Made by a program: the position numbers and the translations under genes. From Streptomyces cupreus (GTDB lineage: Bacteria; Actinomycetota; Actinomycetes; Streptomycetales; Streptomycetaceae): DNA of 64,000 bases. Below, one piece after another: positions 1 through 9,316 of the stretch; the first letter of the stretch is position 1, and every line of letters begins with the position of its first letter. The stretch is from the NCBI RefSeq assembly GCF_014257025.1, contig NZ_JACMSF010000005.1, forward strand, positions 211,903 to 275,902, in the 5' to 3' direction. Below the pieces are notes generated by a model, which was not told the DNA's origin, ran no database searches, and saw only the letters and a program-made list of their open reading frames with translations.

Positions 1-115
1 CACCAGGTACGCGATCCGCGCCAGCGGTCCCGAGGACCTGGCCCCGGAGCGCGTCCGCGCGCCCCTCACCACGGCCCTGACCTCCTTCTGCCCCACGGGC
101 GCCGACTGCACGTGA
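1..115 (+). CDS. C-terminal end of an unidentified protein (partial)
   Basis: The window opens inside a reading frame whose last 37 codons end at a TGA at 113-115. The visible tail is rich in Ala, Pro and Thr, contains two cysteines near the end (FCPTGADC) and shows no recognisable domain. The cysteines spaced six residues apart would suit an exported protein, but this is inference. The next gene is convergent and starts 18 bases further on, so this gene ends a transcription unit here. Function cannot be assigned from the fragment. Confidence 0.5.
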   Translation, partial: TRYAIRASGPEDLAPERVRAPLTTALTSFCPTGADCT

Positions 116-133
116 CGGGACGTCAACCACGTC

Positions 134-1018
134 CTAGGAGAGCCGCTTCTCGAACCAGTGGCTGGCGTAGACGTTGTCGTCGTAGCGCGGGATCTCCGTG
201 TACCCGCACGCCCGGTACATCGCCTGAGCCTCGCTGAGCGCGGCATGCGTGTCCAGTCGTACGACCGACAACCGCCGTGCGGACGCCTCGCGTTCGAGCG
301 CGCCGAGGAGCCGGCGGGCGAGTCCGAGGCGGCGGGCCTCCGGGTGCACCCACACATGCCGGATCTCGCCGACGCCCGGCTCCAGCCGCCGCAGCGCCCC
401 ACAGCCCACCGGCAGCCCCTCCTCGTACGCCACGAAGAACGCCCCGGCGTCCCCGGACACCTCCTCGGGCCGTACGAGATCGGCGGGGTCGAAGCCCTCC
501 GGGAAACGGGCGTCGATGTCGGCGGCGTAGGCGTCGAGGCACGCGCGTGCGTCCGTGCTCGCGGCGTCGACGAGCCGGACGGTGATGGCGGCGAGGCGGA
601 GGAGGCGGCGGGTGGTGGCCATGGCGTCGGTGAGATCGGTGCGTTGCCCGGGGGTGAGACCGCCGAGGAGGTCCGAGACCAGGGCGTTGGCCCGCCGCTG
701 CTGCTCCTTGAGTTCTACGCGGCCGGCCGGGGTCAACTCCACGATCCGCGACCGGCTGTCGTCCGGATGCACCCGGACCCCGACCATGCCCTGCGCCTCC
801 AGTGCCTTGGTCATCCGGCTCAAGTACCCTGCGTCCAGGCCGAGTCGGGTTCTGAGCTCCCGCAGGGAGATTCCGTCACCGATCTCGAACAGCAGCCGGG
901 CCTCGCCGAGCGGGCGGTCCTGGCCGAGGTAGTGGTCGTCGAGGGCGCCGATGCGGCGCGTGAAATAGCGGTTGAAACGGCGGAAGGCCGTCACATGCTC
1001 CGTCGACACGGGTTCCAT
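134..1018 (-). CDS. MarR-type regulator fused to a GNAT acetyltransferase
   Basis: A 294-residue protein with two domains. Residues 1-140 form a MarR-like winged helix-turn-helix, with a wing of the type RVHPDDSRSRIVELT. Residues about 146-294 form a GNAT N-acetyltransferase with the acetyl-CoA loop RRLGLARR preceded by the strand IRHVWVHPEA. This MarR-GNAT fusion is a common actinobacterial architecture; which small molecule or protein is acetylated is unknown. A 22-bp inverted repeat begins two bases upstream of the ATG and very probably mediates autorepression. No cotranscribed gene is evident: the upstream neighbour is a degraded DinB relic on the other strand, and the downstream neighbour is convergent. 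Confidence 0.9.
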   Translation of the reverse strand: MEPVSTEHVTAFRRFNRYFTRRIGALDDHYLGQDRPLGEARLLFEIGDGISLRELRTRLGLDAGYLSRMTKALEAQGMVGVRVHPDDSRSRIVELTPAGRVELKEQQRRANALVSDLLGGLTPGQRTDLTDAMATTRRLLRLAAITVRLVDAASTDARACLDAYAADIDARFPEGFDPADLVRPEEVSGDAGAFFVAYEEGLPVGCGALRRLEPGVGEIRHVWVHPEARRLGLARRLLGALEREASARRLSVVRLDTHAALSEAQAMYRACGYTEIPRYDDNVYASHWFEKRLS

Positions 1019-1020
1019 AT

Positions 1021-1042
1021 TTCTTTGACTGTAGTCAAAGAA
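1021..1042. promoter_or_regulatory. Operator-like 22-bp inverted repeat for the MarR-GNAT regulator
   Basis: Arms TTCTTTGACT and AGTCAAAGAA are perfectly complementary and separated by GT. The element lies directly before the ATG (1016-1018) of the MarR-GNAT gene. The core TTGACTGTAGTCAA has the size and symmetry of MarR-family sites, so binding here would block transcription or initiation of its own gene. It also lies 67 bases before the relic gene on the other strand. Confidence 0.75.
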
Positions 1043-1108
1043 TCGGTCCAGTCAATCATCCCGGAAAAGTGCGGGTGAATGTCAGTGCCCGCGCCTAGGC
1101 TCCCGCGC

Positions 1109-1302
1109 ATGAGTGAGAACACCGAGATCTTGCTTGAACCCCCGGTCGCGGGTCCGACTGGGAGTGGCGTCCGGCCGCCGAGGACACCCCCGAGGAGCTG
1201 TACACGCTCTGGCGGGAGACGGTGGCCCGATCCCGCGCGAACATACGCAAGGCGCTGGCGGACCCGCCGGAGGGGTACTGGCCCTACCAGGACCTCGTCT
1301 AG
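1109..1302 (+). pseudogene. DinB-family (DUF664-like) gene remnant
   Basis: An ATG at 1109 opens a short stretch encoding MSENTEILLEPPVAG, resembling the N-terminus of mycothiol-dependent-type DinB proteins (EPPxAGDE). A different frame from about 1157 to the TAG at 1300-1302 encodes DWEWRPAAEDTPEELYTLWR and then a region rich in Arg and Ala, resembling the middle of the same family. The intervening helical segment and the C-terminal half are missing, so an internal deletion with frameshift plus 3' truncation is the simplest reading. The stop overlaps the end of the convergent LppX-like gene by four bases. Confidence 0.6.
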
Positions 1303-2057
1303 ATGCTCTGCAACTCGTCCTGCAGCTTGCCGATGTCGACCGTCTCGTCGGCCGACGGAGTCTCGGTCGGCACCGGCTCGTCGTACTCGGAGAAGGTCAG
1401 CCGCACATCGGTGTCGTCGCCCCGCTGTGTGGCCTCGACCAGCAGATGCGGAGAGTCGGACGTGACGTACAGCGTGGTCCGCGCGCCGTCCAGCTCACCC
1501 TCCAGCGGGATGACCTTCGTACCGTCGCGCGTCGTCTCCTCGCCCTTCTTCAGCGAGGTGGCCCCGGGCGAGGAGTCGGTGCCCACATCGCGCTGGAAGT
1601 TGTTCAGATCGCAGGTGTCGGCCATGCCCTTGAGCAGGGCGTCATCCGTGGAGCCATGGATGTAGCGGTTCTTGAACAGCTCGGCCACCGCGTCACCCTC
1701 ACCCCCCGGCACCTGCGCCTTCCAGAACGCCGTGTCCGGCTTCATCCACACCTCTTCGCCCCGTTTGACGATCTCGACGCTGCCGCCGTCCGAGCCCATC
1801 TCCATCGTGCCGACGCAGTTCCCCGACCGGTCAAGCGCCAGATCCATCGAGGTCGGCTGGGTCCGGCTCGTCTCCGTCCCCGCGCTGCGATCCGTGAGCT
1901 TCAGATGGACGGACTTCGCGTCGAGGAGGTTGTCCTCCGCCTCGTCGGCGAGCTCCTGCGCGGTGGGATCGTCCCCGGCCGGCGCCGCCGCAACTGCCGC
2001 CGGCGCCAGCAACAGCGTCGCGCTCACCGCGGCCGAGATCAGCGCCCTTACGGCCAT
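1299..2057 (-). CDS. Exported LppX/LprG-like protein
   Basis: A 252-residue protein with a cleavable-type signal sequence (residues 1-25, hydrophobic stretch ending AAVAAAPAG) and no lipobox cysteine, so it is probably secreted rather than lipid-anchored. The body resembles the LppX/LprAFG family: a long beta-rich domain with segments on test-substance binding such as NCVGTMEMG, GEEVWMKPD and LYVTSDSPHLLVEA. Known relatives carry lipids or act as surface proteins; the ligand here is unknown. A GGAGGTGACG ribosome site precedes the ATG. It is divergent from the betaine operon, separated by 195 bases that must hold both promoters. Confidence 0.75.
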   Translation of the reverse strand: MAVRALISAAVSATLLLAPAAVAAAPAGDDPTAQELADEAEDNLLDAKSVHLKLTDRSAGTETSRTQPTSMDLALDRSGNCVGTMEMGSDGGSVEIVKRGEEVWMKPDTAFWKAQVPGGEGDAVAELFKNRYIHGSTDDALLKGMADTCDLNNFQRDVGTDSSPGATSLKKGEETTRDGTKVIPLEGELDGARTTLYVTSDSPHLLVEATQRGDDTDVRLTFSEYDEPVPTETPSADETVDIGKLQDELQSI

Positions 2058-2252
2058 GGCGTCACCTCCGTGGTGCGCATCACCCCCTCAGCGTACGGTT
2101 CGCCCTATTTGTCCGCATGTTCAGTGACACAGCCCACGTTCGGCCATGGATTGCGCATGCATCCGGGAGGCCAGGGCAGGCGGAGCCGGTCCCCGAAGCT
2201 GACACCTATGTGACTCAGGGGAACTGAACAGGAACGGAAGGCAATACCGATC

Positions 2253-3752
2253 ATGGCAAGGCAGCAGGAACGACGGACGATCCATGTCGACGGCGAGTGG
2301 CGCGAAGCGATCTCCGGCGCCACTCGCGACATCATCGACCCAGCGGTCGCCCGGCCCTTCGCCGTGGTCGCGGAGGGCGACGAGAAGGACACCGACCTGG
2401 CGGTAGAGGCCGCCCGGCGCGCGTTCGACGAGGGGGACTGGCCGCGCACTCCGGTCGCCGAACGCGCGGCGCTCCTGCGCCGCGTCGCCGACCTCCTGGT
2501 GCGCGACCGCGAGGAACTCGGCGCGCTGGAGAGCCGGGACGCGGGCAAGACCCTGGAAGAGGGCCGCGTCGACATCGACTGCGTCGCCGACGCCTTCCGC
2601 TACTTCGCCGACCTCGTCGCGGCCGAGGCCCCCGGCCGGGTCGTGGACGCGGGCTCGCCCGACATCCACAGCGTCGTCGTGCATGAGCCGGTCGGCGTCT
2701 GCGCCCTGATCACGCCCTGGAACTACCCTCTCCTCCAGGCGAGTTGGAAGGTCGCACCCGCGCTCGCCGCGGGCAACACCTTCGTCGTCAAGCCGAGTGA
2801 GATCACCCCGCTGACGACCGTCGCCCTGATCGACCTGCTGGCCGAGGCGGGCCTGCCGTCCGGCGTCGCCAACATCGTCACCGGCCCCGGCCATTCGGTC
2901 GGCGCCCGGCTCGCCGAGCACCCCGACGTGGACCTCGTCTCCTTCACCGGCGGCCTGGTCAGCGGCACCAAGGTGGCCCAGGCCGCCGCCCCGAGCGTGA
3001 AGAAGGTCGCCCTCGAACTCGGCGGCAAGAACCCCAACGTCGTCTTCGCCGACGCCTGCACCACCGACGAGGGCTTCGACACCGCCGTCGACCAGGCCCT
3101 CAACGCCGCCTTCATCCACAGCGGCCAGGTCTGCTCGGCCGGCGCCCGCCTCATCGTCGAGGAGTCCCTACGGGACCGCTTCGTCGCCGAACTCGCCCGC
3201 CGCGCCGCGAAGATCCGCCTCGGCCGCGGCACCGACGAGGGCGTCGAGTGCGGTCCCCTCGTCTCCGCGCAGCAGCGCGCGAAGGTCGAGGCCTACGTCG
3301 CCTCCGCCCTGGAGGAAGGCGCCATCCTGCGCACCGGCGGCAAGCGCCCGGAGGGCCTCGGCGCCGGCTACTTCTACGAGCCGACCGTCCTCGACGCCTG
3401 CCACCGCGAGATGAGGGTCGTACGCGAAGAGGTCTTCGGCCCGGTCCTCACCGTCGAGACCTTCCGCACCGAGGACGAGGCCGTCGCCCTCGCCAACGAC
3501 ACCGAGTACGGCCTCGCGGGCGCCGTCTGGACCGCCGATGCGGGCCGGGCCCGCCGGGTGGCCGGCCGGCTGCGCCACGGCACCGTCTGGATCAACGACT
3601 TCCACCCCTACCTTCCGCAGGCTGAGTGGGGCGGCTTCGGCAAGAGCGGCGTCGGCCGCGAGCTTGGCCCCGCCGGCCTCGCCGAGTACCGCGAGAGCAA
3701 GCACGTCTACCAGAACCTCGCGCCGAAGCCAGTCCGTTGGTTCGCCGGCTGA
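2253..3752 (+). CDS. betB: Betaine-aldehyde dehydrogenase family protein
   Basis: A 499-residue NAD(P)-dependent aldehyde dehydrogenase. Landmarks are PWNYPL with the oxyanion Asn157, FTGG at 231-234 (most relatives have FTGS), general-base Glu255 in ALELGGKNP, and nucleophile Cys294 in GQVCSAG. With the GMC oxidoreductase next downstream it would complete choline to betaine aldehyde to glycine betaine oxidation. It is the first gene of a five-gene unit with a betaine-type ABC transporter. A GGAAGG site precedes the ATG. Substrate is inferred from context; related aminoaldehyde dehydrogenases share these motifs. Confidence 0.85.
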   Translation: MARQQERRTIHVDGEWREAISGATRDIIDPAVARPFAVVAEGDEKDTDLAVEAARRAFDEGDWPRTPVAERAALLRRVADLLVRDREELGALESRDAGKTLEEGRVDIDCVADAFRYFADLVAAEAPGRVVDAGSPDIHSVVVHEPVGVCALITPWNYPLLQASWKVAPALAAGNTFVVKPSEITPLTTVALIDLLAEAGLPSGVANIVTGPGHSVGARLAEHPDVDLVSFTGGLVSGTKVAQAAAPSVKKVALELGGKNPNVVFADACTTDEGFDTAVDQALNAAFIHSGQVCSAGARLIVEESLRDRFVAELARRAAKIRLGRGTDEGVECGPLVSAQQRAKVEAYVASALEEGAILRTGGKRPEGLGAGYFYEPTVLDACHREMRVVREEVFGPVLTVETFRTEDEAVALANDTEYGLAGAVWTADAGRARRVAGRLRHGTVWINDFHPYLPQAEWGGFGKSGVGRELGPAGLAEYRESKHVYQNLAPKPVRWFAG

Positions 3753-3785
3753 CCCCCTCCCCGCACCTTCCTGGAGCAACCCCCC

Positions 3786-5324
3786 ATGTCCCACCTGTCC
3801 GAGAACACCCATGTCTACGATTACGTCGTCATCGGCGGCGGCACCGCGGGGTCCGTCATCGCCTCCCGGCTGACCGAGAACCCCGATGTCACCGTCGCCG
3901 TCATCGAGGGCGGCCCGAGCGACGTCGGCCGTGACGACGTGCTGACCCTGCGCCGCTGGATGGGCCTCCTCGGCGGCGAACTCGACTACGACTACCCGAC
4001 CACCGAACAGCCGCGCGGCAACTCCCACATCCGGCACAGCCGCGCCCGTGTGCTCGGCGGTTGCTCGTCGCACAACACCCTGATCGCCTTCAAGCCGCTG
4101 CCCTCCGACTGGGACGAGTGGGAGGCGGCCGGCGCCAAGGGCTGGGGCGCGGTGCCGATGGAGGCGTACTACGCCCGTCTGCTGAACAACATCGTCCCGG
4201 TCGACGAGAAGGACCGGAACGCCATCGCCCGCGACTTCGTCGACGCGGCGCAGCAGGCCCTCGGCGTCCCGCGCGTGGAGGGCTTCAACAAGAAGCCGTT
4301 CACCGAGGGCGTCGGCTTCTTCGACCTCGCCTACCGCCCCGAGAACAACAAACGGTCCTCCGCCTCGGTGGCGTATCTGCACCCGGTGATGGACGAGCGC
4401 CCCAACCTGACGATCCTGCTGGAGACCTGGGCGTACAAGCTGGAGCTGAACGGCACGCGCGCGGAGGGCGTGCACGTACGCGCGGGGGACGGCGAGGAGT
4501 TCCTCGTCCGCGCCCGCAGCGAGGTGCTGCTGTGCGCCGGGGCCGTCGACTCCCCGCGCCTGCTGCTGCACTCGGGCATCGGGCGCCGCGAGGACCTTGA
4601 GGCGCTCGGCATCCCCGTCGCGCTGGACCTGCCGGGCGTCGGCGAGAACCTGCTCGACCACCCCGAGTCGGTGATCGTCTGGGAGACGAACGGACCCATC
4701 CCGGAGAACTCGGCGATGGACTCCGACGCGGGCCTGTTCGTGCGCCGCGACCCCGAACACGCGGGCCCCGACCTGATGTTCCACTTCTACCAGATCCCCT
4801 TCACGGACAATCCGGAGCGACTGGGCTACGAGCGCCCGGAGTTCGGCGTCTCGATGACCCCGAACATCCCCAAGCCGAAGAGCCGCGGCCGTCTGTATCT
4901 GACGAGCCCGGACCCCTCGGTCAAGCCCGCCCTTGACTTCCGCTACTTCACCGACGAGGACGACCACGACGGTCAGACGCTGGTCGACGGCATCCGCATT
5001 GCCCGCGAGATCGCCAAGACCGAGCCGCTGGCCGGCTGGCTCAAGCGCGAGGTCTGCCCGGGTCCGGAGATCCTCGGCGACGCGGAGCTCAGCGAGTACG
5101 CCCGCAAGGTCGCGCACACCGTGTACCACCCGGCGGGCACCTGCCGGATGGGCGCGGCCGACGACGAACTGGCCGTGGTGGACCCACAGTTGAGGATTCG
5201 CGGCCTTGAGGGCATCCGCATCGCCGATGCCTCGGTCTTCCCGACCATGCCCGCCGTGAACCCGATGATCTGCGTGCTCATGGTCGGGGAGCGCGCGGCC
5301 GACCTGATCGGCGGTGATGCGTGA
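3786..5324 (+). CDS. GMC-family oxidoreductase, probable choline dehydrogenase/oxidase
   Basis: A 512-residue flavoprotein. The N-terminal FAD Rossmann motif is GGGTAG (17-22), followed by the GMC signature region around [13 protein letters not shown]. The C-terminal catalytic region carries His448 in [11 protein letters not shown] and Asn492 in PAVNPM, the His-Asn pair typical of choline oxidases. It lies 33 bases after the aldehyde dehydrogenase and overlaps the ABC ATPase gene by one base (TGATG), so the three are translated from one message. Whether the electron acceptor is oxygen or the respiratory chain cannot be told from the sequence. Confidence 0.8.
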   Translation: MSHLSENTHVYDYVVIGGGTAGSVIASRLTENPDVTVAVIEGGPSDVGRDDVLTLRRWMGLLGGELDYDYPTTEQPRGNSHIRHSRARVLGGCSSHNTLIAFKPLPSDWDEWEAAGAKGWGAVPMEAYYARLLNNIVPVDEKDRNAIARDFVDAAQQALGVPRVEGFNKKPFTEGVGFFDLAYRPENNKRSSASVAYLHPVMDERPNLTILLETWAYKLELNGTRAEGVHVRAGDGEEFLVRARSEVLLCAGAVDSPRLLLHSGIGRREDLEALGIPVALDLPGVGENLLDHPESVIVWETNGPIPENSAMDSDAGLFVRRDPEHAGPDLMFHFYQIPFTDNPERLGYERPEFGVSMTPNIPKPKSRGRLYLTSPDPSVKPALDFRYFTDEDDHDGQTLVDGIRIAREIAKTEPLAGWLKREVCPGPEILGDAELSEYARKVAHTVYHPAGTCRMGAADDELAVVDPQLRIRGLEGIRIADASVFPTMPAVNPMICVLMVGERAADLIGGDA

Positions 5325-6421
5325 TGAGTACCCCTGTCTTCTCCGTGGAGGGCCTGTGGAAGGTCTTCGGCCCCAAGGCGGACCGCATCCCCACGGACCC
5401 CGAACTGTCCGCCCTCCCGCCCGCCGACCTGCGCGCCCGCACCGGCTGCACGGCTGCGGTCAGGGACGTCTCCTTCGGCGTCCGCAAGGGCGAGGTCTTC
5501 GTCGTCATGGGCCTGTCCGGCTCGGGCAAATCCACCCTGGTCCGCTGTCTGACCCGGCTGATCGAGCCGACCTCCGGCACGATAGCCATCGACGGCGAGG
5601 ACGTCCGCGCCATGGATAAGTCCCGCCTGCGCGAACTGCGCCGCCACCGCGCGGCGATGGTCTTCCAGCACTTCGGCCTGCTGCCCCATCGCACGGTCCT
5701 CGACAACGTCGCGTACGGCCTGGAGATCCAGGGCGTCGGCAAGTCCGAGCGCCGCGAGCGGGCCGCCGAGGTCGTGGCCAAGGTCGGCCTTGAGGGCATG
5801 GAGCAGCGCAGGCCGAGCCAGCTCTCGGGCGGCCAGCGCCAACGGGTGGGCCTGGCCCGCGCGCTGGCGGTCGACCCCGAGGTGCTGCTCTTCGACGAGC
5901 CCTTCAGCGCCCTCGACCCCCTGATCCGCCGTGACATGCAGGAGGAGGTCGTCCGCCTGCACCGCGAAGAGGGCCGCACGATGGTCTTCATCACCCACGA
6001 CCTGAGCGAGGCCCTGAAACTGGGCGACCGCATCGCGCTGATGCGCGACGGCGAGGTGGTGCAATTGGGCACCCCGGAGCAGATCGTGGGCTCACCGGCC
6101 GACGACTACGTCCGCGAGTTCGTCCGTGATGTACCGCGCGAGCAGGTCATGACGGTGCGCACGGCTATGCGTCCCGCGTCGGCGGAGGAAGCGGGCAACG
6201 GCCCGGCGGTGGCCCCGACCGCGACTGTGTCGGAGGCCATCGAAGCGGTGGCCCGCGCGGGCGCTCCGGCACGGGTGATGGACAGCGGCCGCTGTCTCGG
6301 CGTGGTGGACGCGAACGCCCTGCTCGACGTGGTCGCAGGCGCAACCGGCCTGGCGGTGGATACCGACCGGCTCGGGGGAGCGATCCCCACCGCCGCCGGC
6401 ACCAGCGAGGAGCTGGTGTGA
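5324..6421 (+). CDS. Glycine betaine/proline ABC transporter ATPase (ProV/OpuAA-like)
   Basis: A 365-residue ATPase with Walker [10 protein letters not shown] (63-71), signature LSGGQRQR, Walker B LLFDEP and a C-terminal extension resembling a degenerate CBS region, as in quaternary-amine transporters. The N-terminal stretch before the first strand is longer than in general ABC ATPases, as in ProV/OpuAA. The ATG at 5324 overlaps the previous stop; an in-frame GTG lies three bases earlier. It overlaps the permease gene by one base. Together with the double permease and the binding lipoprotein it forms a complete osmoprotectant importer. Confidence 0.9.
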   Translation: MSTPVFSVEGLWKVFGPKADRIPTDPELSALPPADLRARTGCTAAVRDVSFGVRKGEVFVVMGLSGSGKSTLVRCLTRLIEPTSGTIAIDGEDVRAMDKSRLRELRRHRAAMVFQHFGLLPHRTVLDNVAYGLEIQGVGKSERRERAAEVVAKVGLEGMEQRRPSQLSGGQRQRVGLARALAVDPEVLLFDEPFSALDPLIRRDMQEEVVRLHREEGRTMVFITHDLSEALKLGDRIALMRDGEVVQLGTPEQIVGSPADDYVREFVRDVPREQVMTVRTAMRPASAEEAGNGPAVAPTATVSEAIEAVARAGAPARVMDSGRCLGVVDANALLDVVAGATGLAVDTDRLGGAIPTAAGTSEELV

Positions 6422-8358
6422 TGGCCACCGTCACAGCAGCCGCCTCTCGTGCGGTGATACCCGGCATCCTCAAAGTCGCCGCCGGACGCAAGCTCCTCGT
6501 CCTGGCCCTCGCCGCGGCGATCCTCGTCCCCCTTGCCCACACCCGCTGGGCCAGCGGCACCTGGCCGACCGCCCTCACCGTCGACCTCACCACCCCCCTC
6601 ACCGACACCAGCACCTGGATCATCGACAACCGGGACAGCCATCCCCTGTTCCTCTACTTCCTCGGCCACGTCAGCAACGCGGTCGTGCTCGCCGTACGCG
6701 TCGTCTACCTGCTCCTCCTCGCCGCGGGCTGGGCCGGCACCACCGCCTTCGCCGCACTGTTCGCCTGGCGCGTGGCCGGCGCGCGGCTCGCCCTCGGCGC
6801 CGCCGCCGCCTTCCTGACCTGCGGCGCCCTGGGCATGTGGGTGCCGACCATGCAGACCCTCGCCCTGATGGTGGTCGCCGTCCTCGCGTCCGTCGTCGTC
6901 GGCGCCCTCCTGGGCCTCGCCGCGGGCCTCTCGGGCCGTATGGACCGAGCCCTGCGCCCGGTCCTGGACACCATGCAGGTGCTCCCCGCCTTCGCCTACC
7001 TCCTCCCGGTCGTCCTGATCTTCGGCATCGGCGTCCCCGCGGCCGTGCTCGCCACGGTCGTCTACGCCGCCCCGCCCATGGCCCGCCTCACCGCGCTCGG
7101 CCTGCGCGGCGCCGACAAGGAGGTCCTGGAGGCCGTCGACTCCCTCGGCGCCACCGCTCGCCAGCGGCTGCTGACCGCCCGCATCCCGCTGGCCCGCAAG
7201 GAACTCCTCCTCGGCGTCAACCAGACGATCATGATGGCGCTGTCCATGGCGGTCATCGCGTCCGTCATCGGCGCCGGCGGCCTCGGCGACCGCGTCTACC
7301 AGGCCCTCGCCTCGGTCGACGTCGGTGCGGCCCTGGCGGCCGGCATCCCGATCGTGCTGCTGGCGGTCGTACTGGACCGCGTCACCGCCGCGGCAGGCGA
7401 CGGCACCGAGCGCACAGGCCGCGCGGGATGGGCGTACGCCCTCGTCGCCGCGCCGGCCGTCGCCGTGGCCGGACGTCTGATGGGCCGCCTCGACTGGCCC
7501 GACACCTGGGTGCTGAACATCGCCGAACCGGTCAACCGAGCCGTCGACTGGATGACCGCCCACCTCTACTCCGGTGTCCCCGTCGTCGGCGGCACCGCGG
7601 AGTGGGCCGGCCGCTTCACCACCTGGGTCCTGGACCCCGTACGCGACGGCCTTCAGTGGCTGCCCTGGTGGGCCGTGCTGCTCGTCGTCGCCGCCCTCGC
7701 CTGGCTGATCGGCACCTGGCGCACCGCGCTCACCGCTACCCTCGCCATGGTTGCGATCGGAGTGCTCGGCGTGTGGGAGCCGTCCCTGGACACCCTGTCC
7801 CAGGTGCTCGCCGCCGTCGCCGTCACCCTGGTCCTGGGCATCGCGACCGGCGTCGCGGCGGCCCGCAGCGACCGGGTGGACCGCGCCCTGCGCCCGGTCC
7901 TGGACATCTTCCAGACGATGCCGCAGTTCGTGTATCTGATTCCGGTCGTCGCGCTGTTCGGCGTAGGCCGCGCCCCCGCCGTGGCGGCGGCCGTCGTCTA
8001 CGCGCTTCCCGCCGTCGTCCGCATCACCGCACAGGGCCTGCGTCAGGTCGACCCCGCGGCCCTGGAGTCGGCCCGCTCGCTCGGCGCGACCCCGGCCCAG
8101 CAGCTGTGGCAGGTCCAACTCCCGCTCGCCCGCCGCTCGTTGCTGCTCGCCGTCAACCAGGGCGTGGTCCTGGTCCTCGCCGTCGTCATCATCGGCGGCC
8201 TGGTCGGCGGTGGCGCGCTCGGCTACGACGTCGTCTTCGGCCTCGCCCAGGGCGACCTGGCCACGGGCCTGGTGGCCGGTGCCGCGATCGTCTGCCTGGG
8301 CCTGATGCTCGACCGGGTGACACAGCCGACGGATCGCCGCACGAAGAAGGGAGCGTGA
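6421..8358 (+). CDS. Glycine betaine ABC permease with two fused ProW-type domains
   Basis: About 645 residues, twice the usual size for ProW/OpuAB. Each half has about six membrane segments and its own ATPase-coupling (EAA) loop: EAVDSLGATARQRLL in the first half and ESARSLGATPAQQLW in the second. The halves also share the segments GVNQ/AVNQ and MDRALRPVLD/VDRALRPVLD, so the gene arose by tandem duplication and fusion, giving a pseudo-dimeric membrane unit in one chain. The ATG overlaps the upstream TGA. The binding-protein gene starts two bases after its stop. Confidence 0.88.
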   Translation: MATVTAAASRAVIPGILKVAAGRKLLVLALAAAILVPLAHTRWASGTWPTALTVDLTTPLTDTSTWIIDNRDSHPLFLYFLGHVSNAVVLAVRVVYLLLLAAGWAGTTAFAALFAWRVAGARLALGAAAAFLTCGALGMWVPTMQTLALMVVAVLASVVVGALLGLAAGLSGRMDRALRPVLDTMQVLPAFAYLLPVVLIFGIGVPAAVLATVVYAAPPMARLTALGLRGADKEVLEAVDSLGATARQRLLTARIPLARKELLLGVNQTIMMALSMAVIASVIGAGGLGDRVYQALASVDVGAALAAGIPIVLLAVVLDRVTAAAGDGTERTGRAGWAYALVAAPAVAVAGRLMGRLDWPDTWVLNIAEPVNRAVDWMTAHLYSGVPVVGGTAEWAGRFTTWVLDPVRDGLQWLPWWAVLLVVAALAWLIGTWRTALTATLAMVAIGVLGVWEPSLDTLSQVLAAVAVTLVLGIATGVAAARSDRVDRALRPVLDIFQTMPQFVYLIPVVALFGVGRAPAVAAAVVYALPAVVRITAQGLRQVDPAALESARSLGATPAQQLWQVQLPLARRSLLLAVNQGVVLVLAVVIIGGLVGGGALGYDVVFGLAQGDLATGLVAGAAIVCLGLMLDRVTQPTDRRTKKGA

Positions 8359-8359
8359 C

Positions 8360-9313
8360 ATGCGAGTCCGCATCACCACGACCGCTGCCGTGGGCGCGCT
8401 GCTGCTGCTCACCGGCTGCGGCGCCGCCGACATGACCAAGCAGGCCTCGCCCTTCGCCAACGCCCAGGGCGCCAAGACCGTGACCCTGTCCGTGCAGTCC
8501 TGGGTCGGCGCGCAGGCGAATGTCGCCGTCGCCCAATACCTGCTGGAGCACGAGCTCGGCTACCGCGTCGACACCGTCCAGATCGACGAGGTCCCCGCCT
8601 GGGACGCGCTCAGCCAGGGCCGGGTCGACGCGATCCTGGAGGACTGGGGCCACCCCGACCAGGAGCAGCGGTACGTCCAGGACAAGAAGACGATCGTCAA
8701 CGGCGGCGGCCTCGGCGTCACCGGACACATCGGCTGGTACGTCCCGACGTACTTCGCGAAGCAGCACCCGGACGTCACCGACTGGAAGAACCTCAACAAG
8801 TACGCCGACCAGCTCCGCACCCCGGAGAGCGGCGGCAAGGGCCAGTTGATGGACGGCTCGCCCTCCTACGTCACCAACGACAAGGCGCTGGTGGAGAACC
8901 TGAACCTGGACTACCAGGTGGTGTTCGCCGGTTCGGAGGCCGCCCAGATCACCCAGATCAAGCAGTTCGCCAAGGAGCAGAAGCCCTTCCTGACCTACTG
9001 GTACGCCCCCCAGTGGCTGTTCAAGAAGGTCCCCATGACCGAGGTGAAACTGCCGGCGTACAAGGAGGGCTGCGACGCGGACCCGGAGAAGGTCGCCTGC
9101 GCCTATCCGCACACCCCGCTCCAGAAGTACCTCAACGCCGACTTCGCCAAGGACGGCGGCGAGGCCGCGGCCCTGCTGAAGCAGTTCAAGTGGACGACCG
9201 AGGACCAGAACGAGGTCTCCCTGATGATCGCCGACCAGAAGCTGACCCCCGAGGAGGCGGCGAAGAGGTGGGTGGACAGCCACGAGTCCACCTGGCGGTC
9301 GTGGCTGTCCTGA
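8360..9313 (+). CDS. Glycine betaine-binding lipoprotein (OpuAC-like)
   Basis: A 317-residue substrate-binding protein of the OpuAC family. The signal peptide ends in lipobox LTGC (17-20), so Cys20 is the lipid anchor. The mature domain has the alternating Trp/Tyr pattern of aromatic-cage betaine binders, for example VPAWDAL, GWYVPTYF and FLTYWYAPQWLF. It is the last gene of the operon, and its stop lies three bases from the stop of the convergent PEP-mutase-like gene, with no obvious hairpin between them. Confidence 0.9.
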   Translation: MRVRITTTAAVGALLLLTGCGAADMTKQASPFANAQGAKTVTLSVQSWVGAQANVAVAQYLLEHELGYRVDTVQIDEVPAWDALSQGRVDAILEDWGHPDQEQRYVQDKKTIVNGGGLGVTGHIGWYVPTYFAKQHPDVTDWKNLNKYADQLRTPESGGKGQLMDGSPSYVTNDKALVENLNLDYQVVFAGSEAAQITQIKQFAKEQKPFLTYWYAPQWLFKKVPMTEVKLPAYKEGCDADPEKVACAYPHTPLQKYLNADFAKDGGEAAALLKQFKWTTEDQNEVSLMIADQKLTPEEAAKRWVDSHESTWRSWLS

Positions 9314-9316
9314 CGG

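Noticed and set aside
3168..5129. A 653-codon open frame on the minus strand opposite the aldehyde dehydrogenase and GMC genes
   Set aside because: It has the Val/Gly/Ala/Arg/Asp-rich composition of a reverse-complement frame of G/C-rich coding DNA, no family motifs, and lies over two genes with clear catalytic motifs.
6106..8475. A 789-codon open frame on the minus strand opposite the betaine transporter genes
   Set aside because: Low-complexity shadow frame rich in Gly, Asp and Arg, with no motif; the plus strand encodes an unmistakable permease.
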